A model generated the notes under the pieces. The model ran no database searches. It saw only the letters and a program-made list of their open reading frames with translations, and was not told the DNA's origin. Positions 1 through 7,472 of a stretch of 22,574 nucleotides of DNA are shown piece by piece (within the stretch, counting starts at the first letter, position 1; every line of letters begins with the position of its first letter). This DNA comes from Bacteroidales bacterium UBA5235 (GTDB taxonomy: Bacteria > Bacteroidota > Bacteroidia > Bacteroidales > VadinHA17), in NCBI GenBank assembly GCA_002409145.1, contig DHUL01000038.1:10263-32836 (forward strand), in the 5' to 3' direction. Both the position numbers and the translations under genes were made by a program.

Positions 1-82
1 GTTGCCAAACGGTAAAATATTGGATTCATTTCTCCGTTTAATTACTAGCCATTCTGTTTTCAAATCTTAAACCTGGGGAAAA

Positions 83-691
83 ATGAACCGAATAAAGTTT
101 AAAAATGTATTGCTGATTTCCGTATTTGCTTTTACTGTTTCGGCGGTATCCGGGCAGACGAAAATGCCGGAAGAGCTAACTACGGGCACCATTCAGGATC
201 AGATGAATTATGTGGAGGATCATACAAGAATTTATGATAATTACCGGGCAATAAGGGAAGATATCTATCAGAAACTGGGCAGGAATGTTCTTGATACAAT
301 TACAGCAGAAAAGAACAGGGTCACAGAACTGAAAAACCTTACCGCAGCCTTAAATAGCAGGACCGACTCACTTAACAACATGCTTGCAACTACGAGGACC
401 GAGCTTGACCAGGTAACTGCAACAAAGAACAAAATAAGGGTCCTGGGTCTCGAAATAAATAAAGCAGTTTATAACACAATCATGTGGATACTTCTCGGAG
501 GACTGCTGTTGCTTGGCGTGATAGGATTCCTGATTTTCAAGAGGAACCTGGTAGTGCTTCTCAGAACTGAGAAAGACCTTAAAGAGCTCAAGGATGAATT
601 CGCCGCCTACAGGCAATCATCCAGGATCGCCCGTGAGAAAGTGGAGATGGATCTCTTCCGTGCGAACCAGAAGCTCAAGGGAATGGTCTGA
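83..691 (+). CDS. Membrane-anchored coiled-coil protein of unknown function
   Basis: I do not recognise a defined enzyme here. The 202-residue product starts with a Sec-type signal or anchor (residues 1-24, ending near VSGQ). A polar region rich in Lys/Glu/Thr/Leu follows (about 55-120) with heptad-like spacing suggesting a coiled coil. A clear transmembrane helix lies at about 132-153 (IMWILLGGLLLLGVIGFLIF), followed by a second charged helical tail (about 160-200). The likely topology is a periplasmic coiled coil, one membrane span and a short cytoplasmic coiled coil, if the signal is cleaved. Similar Bacteroidota proteins have sometimes been labelled tRNA (guanine-N1)-methyltransferase; nothing here resembles TrmD, so I would not carry that name over. 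The start ATG follows a purine-rich GGGGAAAA. The gene stands alone; the next gene is about 300 bases downstream on the same strand. Confidence 0.8.
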   Translation: MNRIKFKNVLLISVFAFTVSAVSGQTKMPEELTTGTIQDQMNYVEDHTRIYDNYRAIREDIYQKLGRNVLDTITAEKNRVTELKNLTAALNSRTDSLNNMLATTRTELDQVTATKNKIRVLGLEINKAVYNTIMWILLGGLLLLGVIGFLIFKRNLVVLLRTEKDLKELKDEFAAYRQSSRIAREKVEMDLFRANQKLKGMV

Positions 692-987
692 AAGTATCCT
701 CTTCCTGTTATTCCGCCGGACATAACTGCCATTTTCCAGCCCCCCGTCCCTTCCAATAAATATCATACAGCCTGGAATATATTCGGAATGAAATTCGAAC
801 GAAAAAAATCTGGTGTTACTTAAGTTTTCGGCAAACTTTATAATAATCACATAAACAATGGTGTAAGAGCATGTGATATTTATTATATTTTTCGAATGAA
901 ATTTTCATCAATGCATTTTGTATGGGCATAATTCTTTATCTTCGGCCCCGGACATTGCGGAAACAAAAGAATTAAAACTGAATCAAC
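692..987. other. Intergenic region, no gene seen
   Basis: This AT-rich spacer lies between two plus-strand genes. It holds a perfect 10-base palindrome GAATATATTC (775-784) and a direct repeat GAATGAAATT (786-795 and 894-903). A near-match to the Bacteroidota -7 box, TATCTTCG (937-944), has TTTG at 917-920, but the spacing of 16 is short and one base is off, so a promoter for the ligase gene here is only possible. No open frame in the spacer looks like a protein. Confidence 0.4.
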
Positions 988-2520
988 ATGCTATTACATC
1001 AGCAGTTCGTCAGGGTGGCGAAGGCAAATGCCTCGAAACTGGCAGTGAAAGATAAGACGACAGGCAAGGACGTTACCTATTCCAGGGCATTGATAGGGGC
1101 CCTGATACTGAGCTCGAAATTCACCAAATACGATAAGGGGTTCATCGGGATCATGATTCCCACATCAGCGGGTGCTGCATTGGCTACGGTTGGCGCGCTC
1201 ATGAGCGGAAGGATTCCGGTGATGATAAATTACTCGACCGGAGCGGAGACGAATGTGAGGTATGCGCAGAAGAAATGCAGATTTACTACCGTTATTACCT
1301 CGCGTTCACTGCTTGAGAAGATCAACTGCCCGCTGGTTGAGGGGATGGTAATGATAGAGGATCTGATGGACAGTGTGACCACAGGCGAAAAACTTAAGGC
1401 TGCCCTTATGACGAAGTTGCCGCTGGCCATGCTGCTTAAAACAATCAATGGAGGCAGCGAGAATGATACTGCAGCTATGCTTTTTACCAGCGGCAGCGAA
1501 AAGGATCCCAAGGCAGTGCCACTATCACACCGAAACCTCATCGCCAATATAGAAAGCTTCAGTAGTTATGTCGGAATCAGCGGGGAGGACAAAATTCTTG
1601 CCAACCTCGTATTCTATCACATATTTGGCCTGACTGTCAACCTGTGGGTTGCATTTTACCACGGAATGACAATGGTGACCTATGCCAATCCTCTCGACTT
1701 TCAGAAGATCAGCGCTATAGCCCGCGAGGAGAAACCGACCATTATGGTAGGCACCCCGAGCTTCTTCTGGGGTTACCTTAACAAATCAGAACCGGGTGAT
1801 TTCAAATCGCTCAGGCTGATGGTTGCGGGTGCAGACAAATGCCCTGATACGTTGCGCGATGGTTACCTGAAGAAACACGGTGTCACACTCCTCGAGGGAT
1901 ACGGAGCCACGGAGACCTCCCCGGTGATCTCCGTCAACTCACAGGAGTTCAACAGGCCTGGCAGCACCGGGAAAGTTATCCCGGGCATACAGGTCAGGAT
2001 TGAAAACATTGAATCAGGAGAAGAGTGTAAGGTCAGGGAAGTGGGAAAGATCCTTGTCAGGGGACCTTCAGTCATGACTGGCTACTATGATGATCCCGCT
2101 CAGACGGCTGAGGTTCTGAAAAACGGCTGGTACAACACCGGTGACATGGGCTACCTGGATGAAGACGGATACCTGTGGCATGCCGGCCGTTTCAAAAGGT
2201 TCACAAAGGTAGGAGGTGAGATGGTCTCACTGGTCAAAGTGGAAAATGTGATGGAGAAGTATCTACATCATGGAGTCTCATGCTGCGTGGTTGAGATTCC
2301 TGACGAAAAGAAGGGTTCCTATATCGTTGCTGCTGTATCTGCAGAGGTAAACAAGACCGAGATACTGAGGAGGATGATGGCTGACCTGCCGAGCATTGCT
2401 TTGCCAAGACAGTTTGTCGTAATTGAAAACCTGCCAATGATGGGTACCGGCAAGATTGATTTCCGTACAGTAACAAAAATGGTTCGTGAGATTATGAATG
2501 AGACCGGTTTTGCCGGGTAA
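988..2520 (+). CDS. AMP-forming acyl-ACP/acyl-CoA ligase, Aas C-terminal type
   Basis: This is a member of the ANL (adenylate-forming) superfamily of 510 residues. It would activate a fatty acid with ATP to an acyl-adenylate and pass it to ACP or CoA. Motifs in order: the P-loop TSGSEKDPK (167-175), the A5 motif YGATETSP (305-312), the A7 motif TGDMGY (384-389), the hinge region RFKRFTKVGGEMVS (401-414), and the A10 lysine in GTGKIDF (K489). The KVGGEMVS hinge and overall length are most like the ligase half of 2-acyl-glycerophosphoethanolamine acyltransferase / acyl-ACP synthetase (Aas). The PlsC-like acyltransferase half found in E. coli Aas is absent, both from this protein and from its neighbours. 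Cytoplasmic; no membrane helix stands out. The gene ends 20 bases from the convergent CorA gene. The fatty-acid chain length and the acceptor cannot be read from the sequence. Confidence 0.88.
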   Translation: MLLHQQFVRVAKANASKLAVKDKTTGKDVTYSRALIGALILSSKFTKYDKGFIGIMIPTSAGAALATVGALMSGRIPVMINYSTGAETNVRYAQKKCRFTTVITSRSLLEKINCPLVEGMVMIEDLMDSVTTGEKLKAALMTKLPLAMLLKTINGGSENDTAAMLFTSGSEKDPKAVPLSHRNLIANIESFSSYVGISGEDKILANLVFYHIFGLTVNLWVAFYHGMTMVTYANPLDFQKISAIAREEKPTIMVGTPSFFWGYLNKSEPGDFKSLRLMVAGADKCPDTLRDGYLKKHGVTLLEGYGATETSPVISVNSQEFNRPGSTGKVIPGIQVRIENIESGEECKVREVGKILVRGPSVMTGYYDDPAQTAEVLKNGWYNTGDMGYLDEDGYLWHAGRFKRFTKVGGEMVSLVKVENVMEKYLHHGVSCCVVEIPDEKKGSYIVAAVSAEVNKTEILRRMMADLPSIALPRQFVVIENLPMMGTGKIDFRTVTKMVREIMNETGFAG

Positions 2521-2531
2521 CAGTTACCGGG
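2513..2531. terminator. Hairpin shared by two convergent genes
   Basis: An imperfect inverted repeat, CCGGGTAA-CAG-TTACCGGG, spans the stop codon of the ligase gene and most of the 20-base gap to the CorA stop. It has one internal G-G mismatch. No T tract follows on either side, so it may slow or end transcription from both directions only weakly; this role is inferred from position. Confidence 0.35.
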
Positions 2532-2540
2532 CCGTCTGGA

Positions 2541-3563
2541 TCAGCCTGAACGTTTACGGTCACGCCACTCAAGCCAACGGATAAAGAGATAACTCCCGAG
2601 GCCGATTACTACCATAATTATTGCAAACAGAGGATAGGATTGGCGAATATTTTCTTCGCCACCTGTCATTACCGTCCACTCACTCATGCCAAATATCCCG
2701 GCCAGAAGTGTCAGCGGCATGAAGATAGTTGTAATGAAGGTGAGTCTCCGGACGGTGGCGTTTGTTTCGTTGGAGTCACGTGCCATCTTGTTGTTCAGCA
2801 TCGAGGCATAAAGTTCCATGAGGCTGGTGACATTGTCACGGTTGCTTTCGGTCATCTCCAGGAAGTTGGAGATGTGATCGAATATATCACGGTAGTGGAC
2901 TGTGGCTTTATCAGGTACAAATTCGCAATCATTGCGACTGATTTTAATAAGTATCTCACGTTCATAGAAAAGGCTTTTGCGCAGGCTCAGCAGGTTACGG
3001 CGAAGGTAAGTGAGGCGTGAAGGGTCAAAGTCTGAAGGTGAATCAAGTATCTCTTCTTCAGCATGGTCTATATCTACTTCCGACTGCTCCACCATGTCAG
3101 CCATATTATCAACCATGTAGTCTATAATCAGGTGCATCAGCCATGCCGGACCTTTCTTTACGGCAGAAATGTTACGCTCAATGACGGGTATTATCCCTTC
3201 AATCGGGAAGCGGGTGTAGTCAGCATAACCACTGACTGTTACCAGGAAATTACTTCCAATGAAGAAATCCACCTCATCGGAAACCAGCTCTTCCGGATCA
3301 TAACGCAGGGCATTAAAGACGATGAAGGTATAATTCGGGAACTCATCCATCTTGGGGACCTGAGTCTCATCGGTGCAGTCCTCCAGTGAAAGGGGATGCA
3401 GTCCCAGCGGTGCAGATAGTTCTGCCAGGTCCTCACGTGAGGCTTTGGTATAGTTGAACCAGACGTAGCCGTCATCTTTAATTGCGCTTGTTGCTCCTTC
3501 CAGGGTAGCGATCTTTTCAAGATTGCCGCCGGTTGCTATGTGGTAGAACTCTCTTTTGGCCAT
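2541..3563 (-). CDS. corA: CorA-family divalent cation transporter with GMS instead of GMN
   Basis: The 340-residue product has the CorA layout: a large N-terminal soluble domain (about 1-270, rich in Asp/Glu with long helices) and two C-terminal membrane helices (about 274-291 and 311-331), with a basic tail RWLEWRDRKRSG. CorA proteins form inner-membrane homopentamers that take up Mg2+ (also Co2+/Ni2+). The family signature GMN at the end of the first membrane helix, which forms the entry filter, reads GMS here (residues 292-294, in GIFGMSEW), and the loop that follows is EWTVMTGGEEN instead of the usual MPE-containing loop. The frame is intact on both sides, so this is not a frameshift artefact. 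ZntB-like relatives have GIN, so the ion carried should not be assumed. The gene is downstream of the dehydrogenase operon on the same strand, separated by about 300 bases that hold a gene remnant. Confidence 0.88.
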   Translation of the reverse strand: MAKREFYHIATGGNLEKIATLEGATSAIKDDGYVWFNYTKASREDLAELSAPLGLHPLSLEDCTDETQVPKMDEFPNYTFIVFNALRYDPEELVSDEVDFFIGSNFLVTVSGYADYTRFPIEGIIPVIERNISAVKKGPAWLMHLIIDYMVDNMADMVEQSEVDIDHAEEEILDSPSDFDPSRLTYLRRNLLSLRKSLFYEREILIKISRNDCEFVPDKATVHYRDIFDHISNFLEMTESNRDNVTSLMELYASMLNNKMARDSNETNATVRRLTFITTIFMPLTLLAGIFGMSEWTVMTGGEENIRQSYPLFAIIMVVIGLGSYLFIRWLEWRDRKRSG

Positions 3564-3569
3564 ATGGCT

Positions 3570-3851
3570 TTAAATTAACAAATCAGAAACCCCTATACGT
3601 ACTTCCCAAAGGTTTGATTCACTGAATACACTTTTCAGTATCAAAGTTATTATCTTTTTCAGTTTATCCTTTGAGCAGATCACAGGGAAGTACATCAGCA
3701 CCACCTTCGCGGGGTTCATCACAAACCGGCCGGTGAAACGGGGCATGAAATTTATTTCAAATGTTCTCATACCCGGGGAAGCATTACGGATGAATATGGC
3801 CACATGGTCACGGTAAAACTCTCGGTGTACCTCTCCGGGCCGGTAACCCGA
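3570..3851 (-). pseudogene. Probable remnant of an alpha-2-macroglobulin C-terminus
   Basis: On the minus strand between the E3 stop and the CorA start, one frame stays open and reads SGYRPGEVHREFYRDHVAIF, then IRNASPGMRTFEINFMPRF, then TGRFVMNPAKVVLMYFPV, followed by a Lys/Leu-rich tail and a TAA stop. The pattern YR-[ED]-x-R-D-x-[VF], then PG-x(2)-xFE, then G-x-F and an MY-x-P end resembles the last beta-sandwich domain of bacterial alpha-2-macroglobulins (periplasmic protease-trapping proteins of over 1500 residues). No ATG precedes this block and the upstream sequence is E3 coding, so only the terminal piece survives. The family match is from memory of the domain pattern, not a search. 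The alternative is an unrelated short ORF starting at the GTG at 3803. Confidence 0.45.
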
Positions 3852-3865
3852 TATAAGGGTCTTCC

Positions 3866-5191
3866 TCAGGCCTTGTTGATCGGGGTGCCTGCAGCATCAG
3901 CTCCGGCCTCGAGGAATACCTCGGAGATTGTCGGGTGGGCATGCATCGTACGGGCCACATCCCATACTGTGCTCTCAACTGCCATATAAGCTGCTGCCTC
4001 GCTGATCAGATCGGTAGCGTTGTGTGAAATGATCTGCACGCCCAGAACTTCTCCGTACTTTGGCTCCGAGATGATCCTCAGGATGCCCTCAGGATGTCCT
4101 TCTGTCAGTGCCTTCCCATTGGCTGAAAGCGGGAACTCATTAACTTTGTATTCGGTGCCTTCAGCTAAGAGTTGTTGCTCGGTCCTGCCTATCTGTGCAA
4201 TCTCAGGGTCAGTATACATGGTCAGCGGCACCCTCTCGGTCTCCATCGTCTCGGTGATACCGAGGATATGGTTCACTGCTGCCAGTGCCTGTGCCGAGGC
4301 GGCATGTGCATAGATGCTCCTGCCGTTTACGTCGCCCACTGCATATACACCCTGGACGCTGGTCATAAAATGTTCATCAACTGCGTAAAAACTCTCCTTC
4401 TCCTCAGGATCCAGCTTACCTGTGGGCTTGATACCCCTGCGGGGCATGCAGTTGATAATACCATCGTACTCTTCGATGTTCAGTGATTCATAACCTGCCG
4501 TACCTTCAAGTGTTTTGATCTTGAGTGAGTCAAGCCTCCTGGTAATATAGGCATTCAGATAATCATCCAATGCAGGAAAAACCTTTTCTGAAGTCTTCAG
4601 CAGCGTCACATCCCTGCCTATGAGAGCCAGCATCTGCGATACCTCTGCAGCAACCGGACCTTCACCCACTATCAGCAATTTCTGAGGTATTTCCTTCTGT
4701 GAGAACATGTTCTCGAGGTTGATTATCCGGCTTTCATCGCCCACCCTGAAGGGCAGGGGTCTGGGATATGAACCTGTGGCAATGATTATGTTTTTGGTGC
4801 TGAGCATCCTGTTATCAACGACCACTGTATTGGCTGCCTCGACAGAAGCTGTGCCAATGATTGTTTCCACATTGTTCTTTTTCAGCAGGTACTCAACCCC
4901 CTTGACGAGACGCCTCACAATACGTTCTGAGCGTTTCACCCCTTTCGCCCAGCTGAATTTAAGCGATTTCGGGTCGAGATCCTCAACGCCGAAGTCGGCT
5001 GCCATCCCAAGCCTGGAGAAGTATTTGGCGCTCTCGAGCATGGCTTTTGAAGGGATGCAACCCCAGTTGAGGCACATGCCGCCAACATACTTCTTCTCTA
5101 TCACGGCAGTTTTCAGGCCTGCCTGCCCGGCCCGTATTCCGGCCACATAGCCTGCCGGCCCTGCGCCTATAATAATAAGATCGTAATCCAT
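3866..5191 (-). CDS. lpdA: Dihydrolipoyl dehydrogenase (E3) with altered nucleotide site
   Basis: This flavoprotein disulfide reductase of 441 residues reoxidises the lipoyl group of E2 and passes electrons to a pyridine nucleotide. Visible motifs: FAD Rossmann GAGPAG (9-14); redox-active disulfide GGMCLNWGCIPSK (C40, C45); second FAD motif YAVGDVNGRS in the C-terminal half; catalytic base HPTISE (H419, E424) near the C-terminus. It is somewhat shorter than the usual 460-475 residues. The NAD(P) motif is GEGPVAAE (176-183) with Ala in the third glycine position, and the residue after the second beta strand, normally an acidic residue that holds the NAD ribose, is Lys (VTLLK, K199). That pattern is closer to NADPH-using relatives such as glutathione reductase. 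It is the last gene of the E1alpha-E1beta-E2-E3 operon, 15 bases after E2, so its job as E3 is well supported. Confidence 0.93.
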   Translation of the reverse strand: MDYDLIIIGAGPAGYVAGIRAGQAGLKTAVIEKKYVGGMCLNWGCIPSKAMLESAKYFSRLGMAADFGVEDLDPKSLKFSWAKGVKRSERIVRRLVKGVEYLLKKNNVETIIGTASVEAANTVVVDNRMLSTKNIIIATGSYPRPLPFRVGDESRIINLENMFSQKEIPQKLLIVGEGPVAAEVSQMLALIGRDVTLLKTSEKVFPALDDYLNAYITRRLDSLKIKTLEGTAGYESLNIEEYDGIINCMPRRGIKPTGKLDPEEKESFYAVDEHFMTSVQGVYAVGDVNGRSIYAHAASAQALAAVNHILGITETMETERVPLTMYTDPEIAQIGRTEQQLLAEGTEYKVNEFPLSANGKALTEGHPEGILRIISEPKYGEVLGVQIISHNATDLISEAAAYMAVESTVWDVARTMHAHPTISEVFLEAGADAAGTPINKA

Positions 5192-5206
5192 CTCCGGTAC
5201 TTTATT

Positions 5207-6490
5207 TTATTGTCTCATTATAAGTGAAAGCGGGTCTGCTATACCTGCTGCCACGTCATTCAGGAACTCGGTTGCCTCTGCTCCGTCAACCATCCTGTGA
5301 TCAACTGAGAGGGAGAGGGGCATGACGTTTCCTACCTTTATCTCACCACCGGCAACTACCGGCTGCTGGTTGATGCGGCCGATACCAAGAATGCCTACCT
5401 GCGGGTAGTTGATCACAGGTACGCCGAACCAGCCGCCAAGGGCACCGTAGTTGGTTATGGTGAATGTGCCATCCTTCATATCATCGAGGGTCAGTTTCCT
5501 GTCGCGTGCCTTAACGGCAATGTCCGCGACTGCACGGCTCAGCTCCCTGATACTCAATTTGTCGGCGTCACGAATCACAGGCACTACAAGGCCCTCCTCG
5601 GTGCTAACAGCTATCCCGATGTTATAGAAGTTCTTGTAGATAATGTTACCCTTTTCGAAGTCCATCTCGGCATTGAGTTCCGGGTGACGTTTCAGGGCTG
5701 CTGCCACTGCTTTGATTATAAATGGCAGGTAGGTGAGGCTGAGATCCTCTTTTTTATACTCTTCCTTATACCGTGAACGGGCCTCGACCAGTTTTGAAAC
5801 CTCAGGTTCCTCGAAGAGGGTCATATGGGCTGTGCTCTGCTTGGAGCGCAGCATATTCCTGGCTATCGATTTCCTGATCTGTGTCATCGGCCTGATCTCG
5901 ATGAGTTCACCGGGAACAGCCTGTGCTGAAGGTGCCTTCGCGGCAGCTGAAACAACTGCAGCAGCGGGAGAGTGGAAGTTCTGTATGTCGCTCTTCATTA
6001 CCCTTCCTGCAGGTCCGGTACCTTTCACCAGGTTGATATCGATGTTCATTTCTCTGGCCATAGCTCTTGCAACAGGTGTTGCCAGCGTTTTGCGACGTTC
6101 TAAGGAGACTGCAGCAGGCCGGGGCTCAGTCCCTTCCTCGCTTGCGGGCAGAAGAGCGTTGCCTGAGGCCACCTCAATCGTGCCGACCACGCCTGCACCC
6201 TTCTCATCGACCTGTTCAGGCTTCGCTTCTGGAGCCTCTGCAGCCGCTTCACCGGCAATCTCTATCTCAACCAGAGTCTCACCCACATGTATGGTTTCGC
6301 CTACCTTGCCGTAACGGGCGGCGATGACCCCGGCACGGGGAGAGGGTATGTCGGTCACAACCTTGTCGGTCTCCATCTTCACCAGCGGCTGACCCACCTT
6401 GACGGCAGTGCCCTTGTCAACGTACCACTCTATGATGATCCCCTCGGTGAGTCCTTCGCCTATGTCCGGGAATTTGAATATATATCTCAT
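5207..6490 (-). CDS. pdhC: Dihydrolipoyl acyltransferase (E2) of a 2-oxoacid dehydrogenase complex
   Basis: This 427-residue core enzyme moves the acyl group from E1 to CoA on a swinging lipoyl arm. Domains in order: one lipoyl domain (about 1-78; lipoylated lysine K43 in METDKVVTD), an Ala/Glu/Pro-rich linker (about 79-130), the peripheral subunit-binding domain that docks E1/E3 (about 136-172, TPVARAMAREMNID then GTGPAGRVMKSDI), a second Ala-rich linker, and the catalytic domain (about 195-427) with the active-site DHRMVDG (H398, D402). All key residues are present. E1beta ends 4 bases upstream and E3 starts 15 bases downstream, so translation is probably coupled. Pyruvate is the favoured substrate because the E1 subunits look like Gram-positive-type PdhA/PdhB; a branched-chain 2-oxoacid complex cannot be excluded from sequence alone. 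Confidence 0.92.
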   Translation of the reverse strand: MRYIFKFPDIGEGLTEGIIIEWYVDKGTAVKVGQPLVKMETDKVVTDIPSPRAGVIAARYGKVGETIHVGETLVEIEIAGEAAAEAPEAKPEQVDEKGAGVVGTIEVASGNALLPASEEGTEPRPAAVSLERRKTLATPVARAMAREMNIDINLVKGTGPAGRVMKSDIQNFHSPAAAVVSAAAKAPSAQAVPGELIEIRPMTQIRKSIARNMLRSKQSTAHMTLFEEPEVSKLVEARSRYKEEYKKEDLSLTYLPFIIKAVAAALKRHPELNAEMDFEKGNIIYKNFYNIGIAVSTEEGLVVPVIRDADKLSIRELSRAVADIAVKARDRKLTLDDMKDGTFTITNYGALGGWFGVPVINYPQVGILGIGRINQQPVVAGGEIKVGNVMPLSLSVDHRMVDGAEATEFLNDVAAGIADPLSLIMRQ

Positions 6491-6494
6491 TACT

Positions 6495-7472
6495 TCAGAA
6501 TTTTATAGTTCTTTCAATCTCATAGAAGATCTTATCCGGGGTGATCATGTAATGGTGTTCTCCCCTGGGGTAAGGTACTATCACGTCAAAGGCAGATACC
6601 CTCTTCGGAGGCGCCTCGAGGTGCAGGAATGCCTCCTCGTTGGCCACTGCCATTATCTCTGATCCCACGCCGAAGCTGCGCGGCTCCTCACCGACGAAGA
6701 CGATCCTTCCGGTCTTTTTGACTGATGCAGCAATTGTCTCCTTGTCAAGGGGATATATTGTTCGCAGGTCTATCAACTCCACCGAGTAACCGGCCTCCTT
6801 CGCCATCACCATCGCTTTCTGCACCTCGCGGATCATGGCGCCGTAAGCGACCACAGTCACATCGGTGCCCTCAGACAGGACTTTGGCTTTGCCGATAGGA
6901 ACCGAGAATTTCTCTTCACTTACTTCCTGCTTTATTGCACGGTAGATCCGCTTGGGCTCGAGGAAGAGCACGGGATCATCGCTCTCAATTGCAGATATGA
7001 GAAGTCCCTTGGCATCGTGAGGTGTTGAAGGTACAACCACCTTCAGGCCCGGGATATGGGCAAAGATTGCCTCCATGCTCTCTGAGTGATGCTCAAGGGC
7101 ATTGATTCCGCCACCGTAGGGGAGGCGTATGACTATTGGCATCCTGTAGCGTCCGCGTGACCTGTTGTGCAAACGTGCCACATGCGAAATGATCTGGTTG
7201 AAGGCCGGGTAGATAAATCCGCAGAACTGCATTTCTATTACGGGGCGCAGTCCGGCTGCAGCCATACCCACTGCCGTTCCGGCGATACCTGATTCCGCCA
7301 GTGGTGAGTCAAAAACCCTCTCCACTCCGTGTTTCTTCTGCAATCCTTCCGTTACCCTGAAGACACCGCCCTCATAGCCGACATCCTCTCCGTAGACTAC
7401 TACACTTTTGTCTTCTGTCAGTTTGATATCCAGAGCGTCATTAACGGCACTCACTATATTCATTGCTTTCAT
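6495..7472 (-). CDS. pdhB: 2-oxoacid (probably pyruvate) dehydrogenase E1 beta subunit
   Basis: This transketolase-like subunit pairs with E1alpha as an alpha2beta2 thiamine diphosphate enzyme that decarboxylates the 2-oxoacid. Recognisable blocks: VVVYGEDVGYEGGVFRVTEG near the N-terminus, the DSPLAESGIAG block (Glu contacts the ThDP ring), MQFCGFIYPAFNQI, LPYGGGINALEHHSESMEA, and VVPSTPHDAKGLL. The block RAIKQEVSEEKFSVPIGKA is like PdhB of Gram-positive bacteria. I place the start at the ATG at 7472, which overlaps the E1alpha stop as ATGA and gives the usual N-terminus MKAMNIVSAVNDALD (325 residues). An in-frame ATG at 7490 would add six residues (MEKRTQ). The ATGA overlap implies translational coupling to E1alpha. 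Confidence 0.92.
   Translation of the reverse strand: MKAMNIVSAVNDALDIKLTEDKSVVVYGEDVGYEGGVFRVTEGLQKKHGVERVFDSPLAESGIAGTAVGMAAAGLRPVIEMQFCGFIYPAFNQIISHVARLHNRSRGRYRMPIVIRLPYGGGINALEHHSESMEAIFAHIPGLKVVVPSTPHDAKGLLISAIESDDPVLFLEPKRIYRAIKQEVSEEKFSVPIGKAKVLSEGTDVTVVAYGAMIREVQKAMVMAKEAGYSVELIDLRTIYPLDKETIAASVKKTGRIVFVGEEPRSFGVGSEIMAVANEEAFLHLEAPPKRVSAFDVIVPYPRGEHHYMITPDKIFYEIERTIKF

Noticed and set aside
83..691. tRNA (guanine-N1)-methyltransferase label for the first protein
   Set aside because: The protein is a membrane-anchored coiled coil with none of the TrmD SPOUT-fold motifs.
617..850. 77-codon minus-strand frame across the end of the first gene
   Set aside because: It is mostly antisense to the coiled-coil gene and the spacer, with no protein-like pattern.
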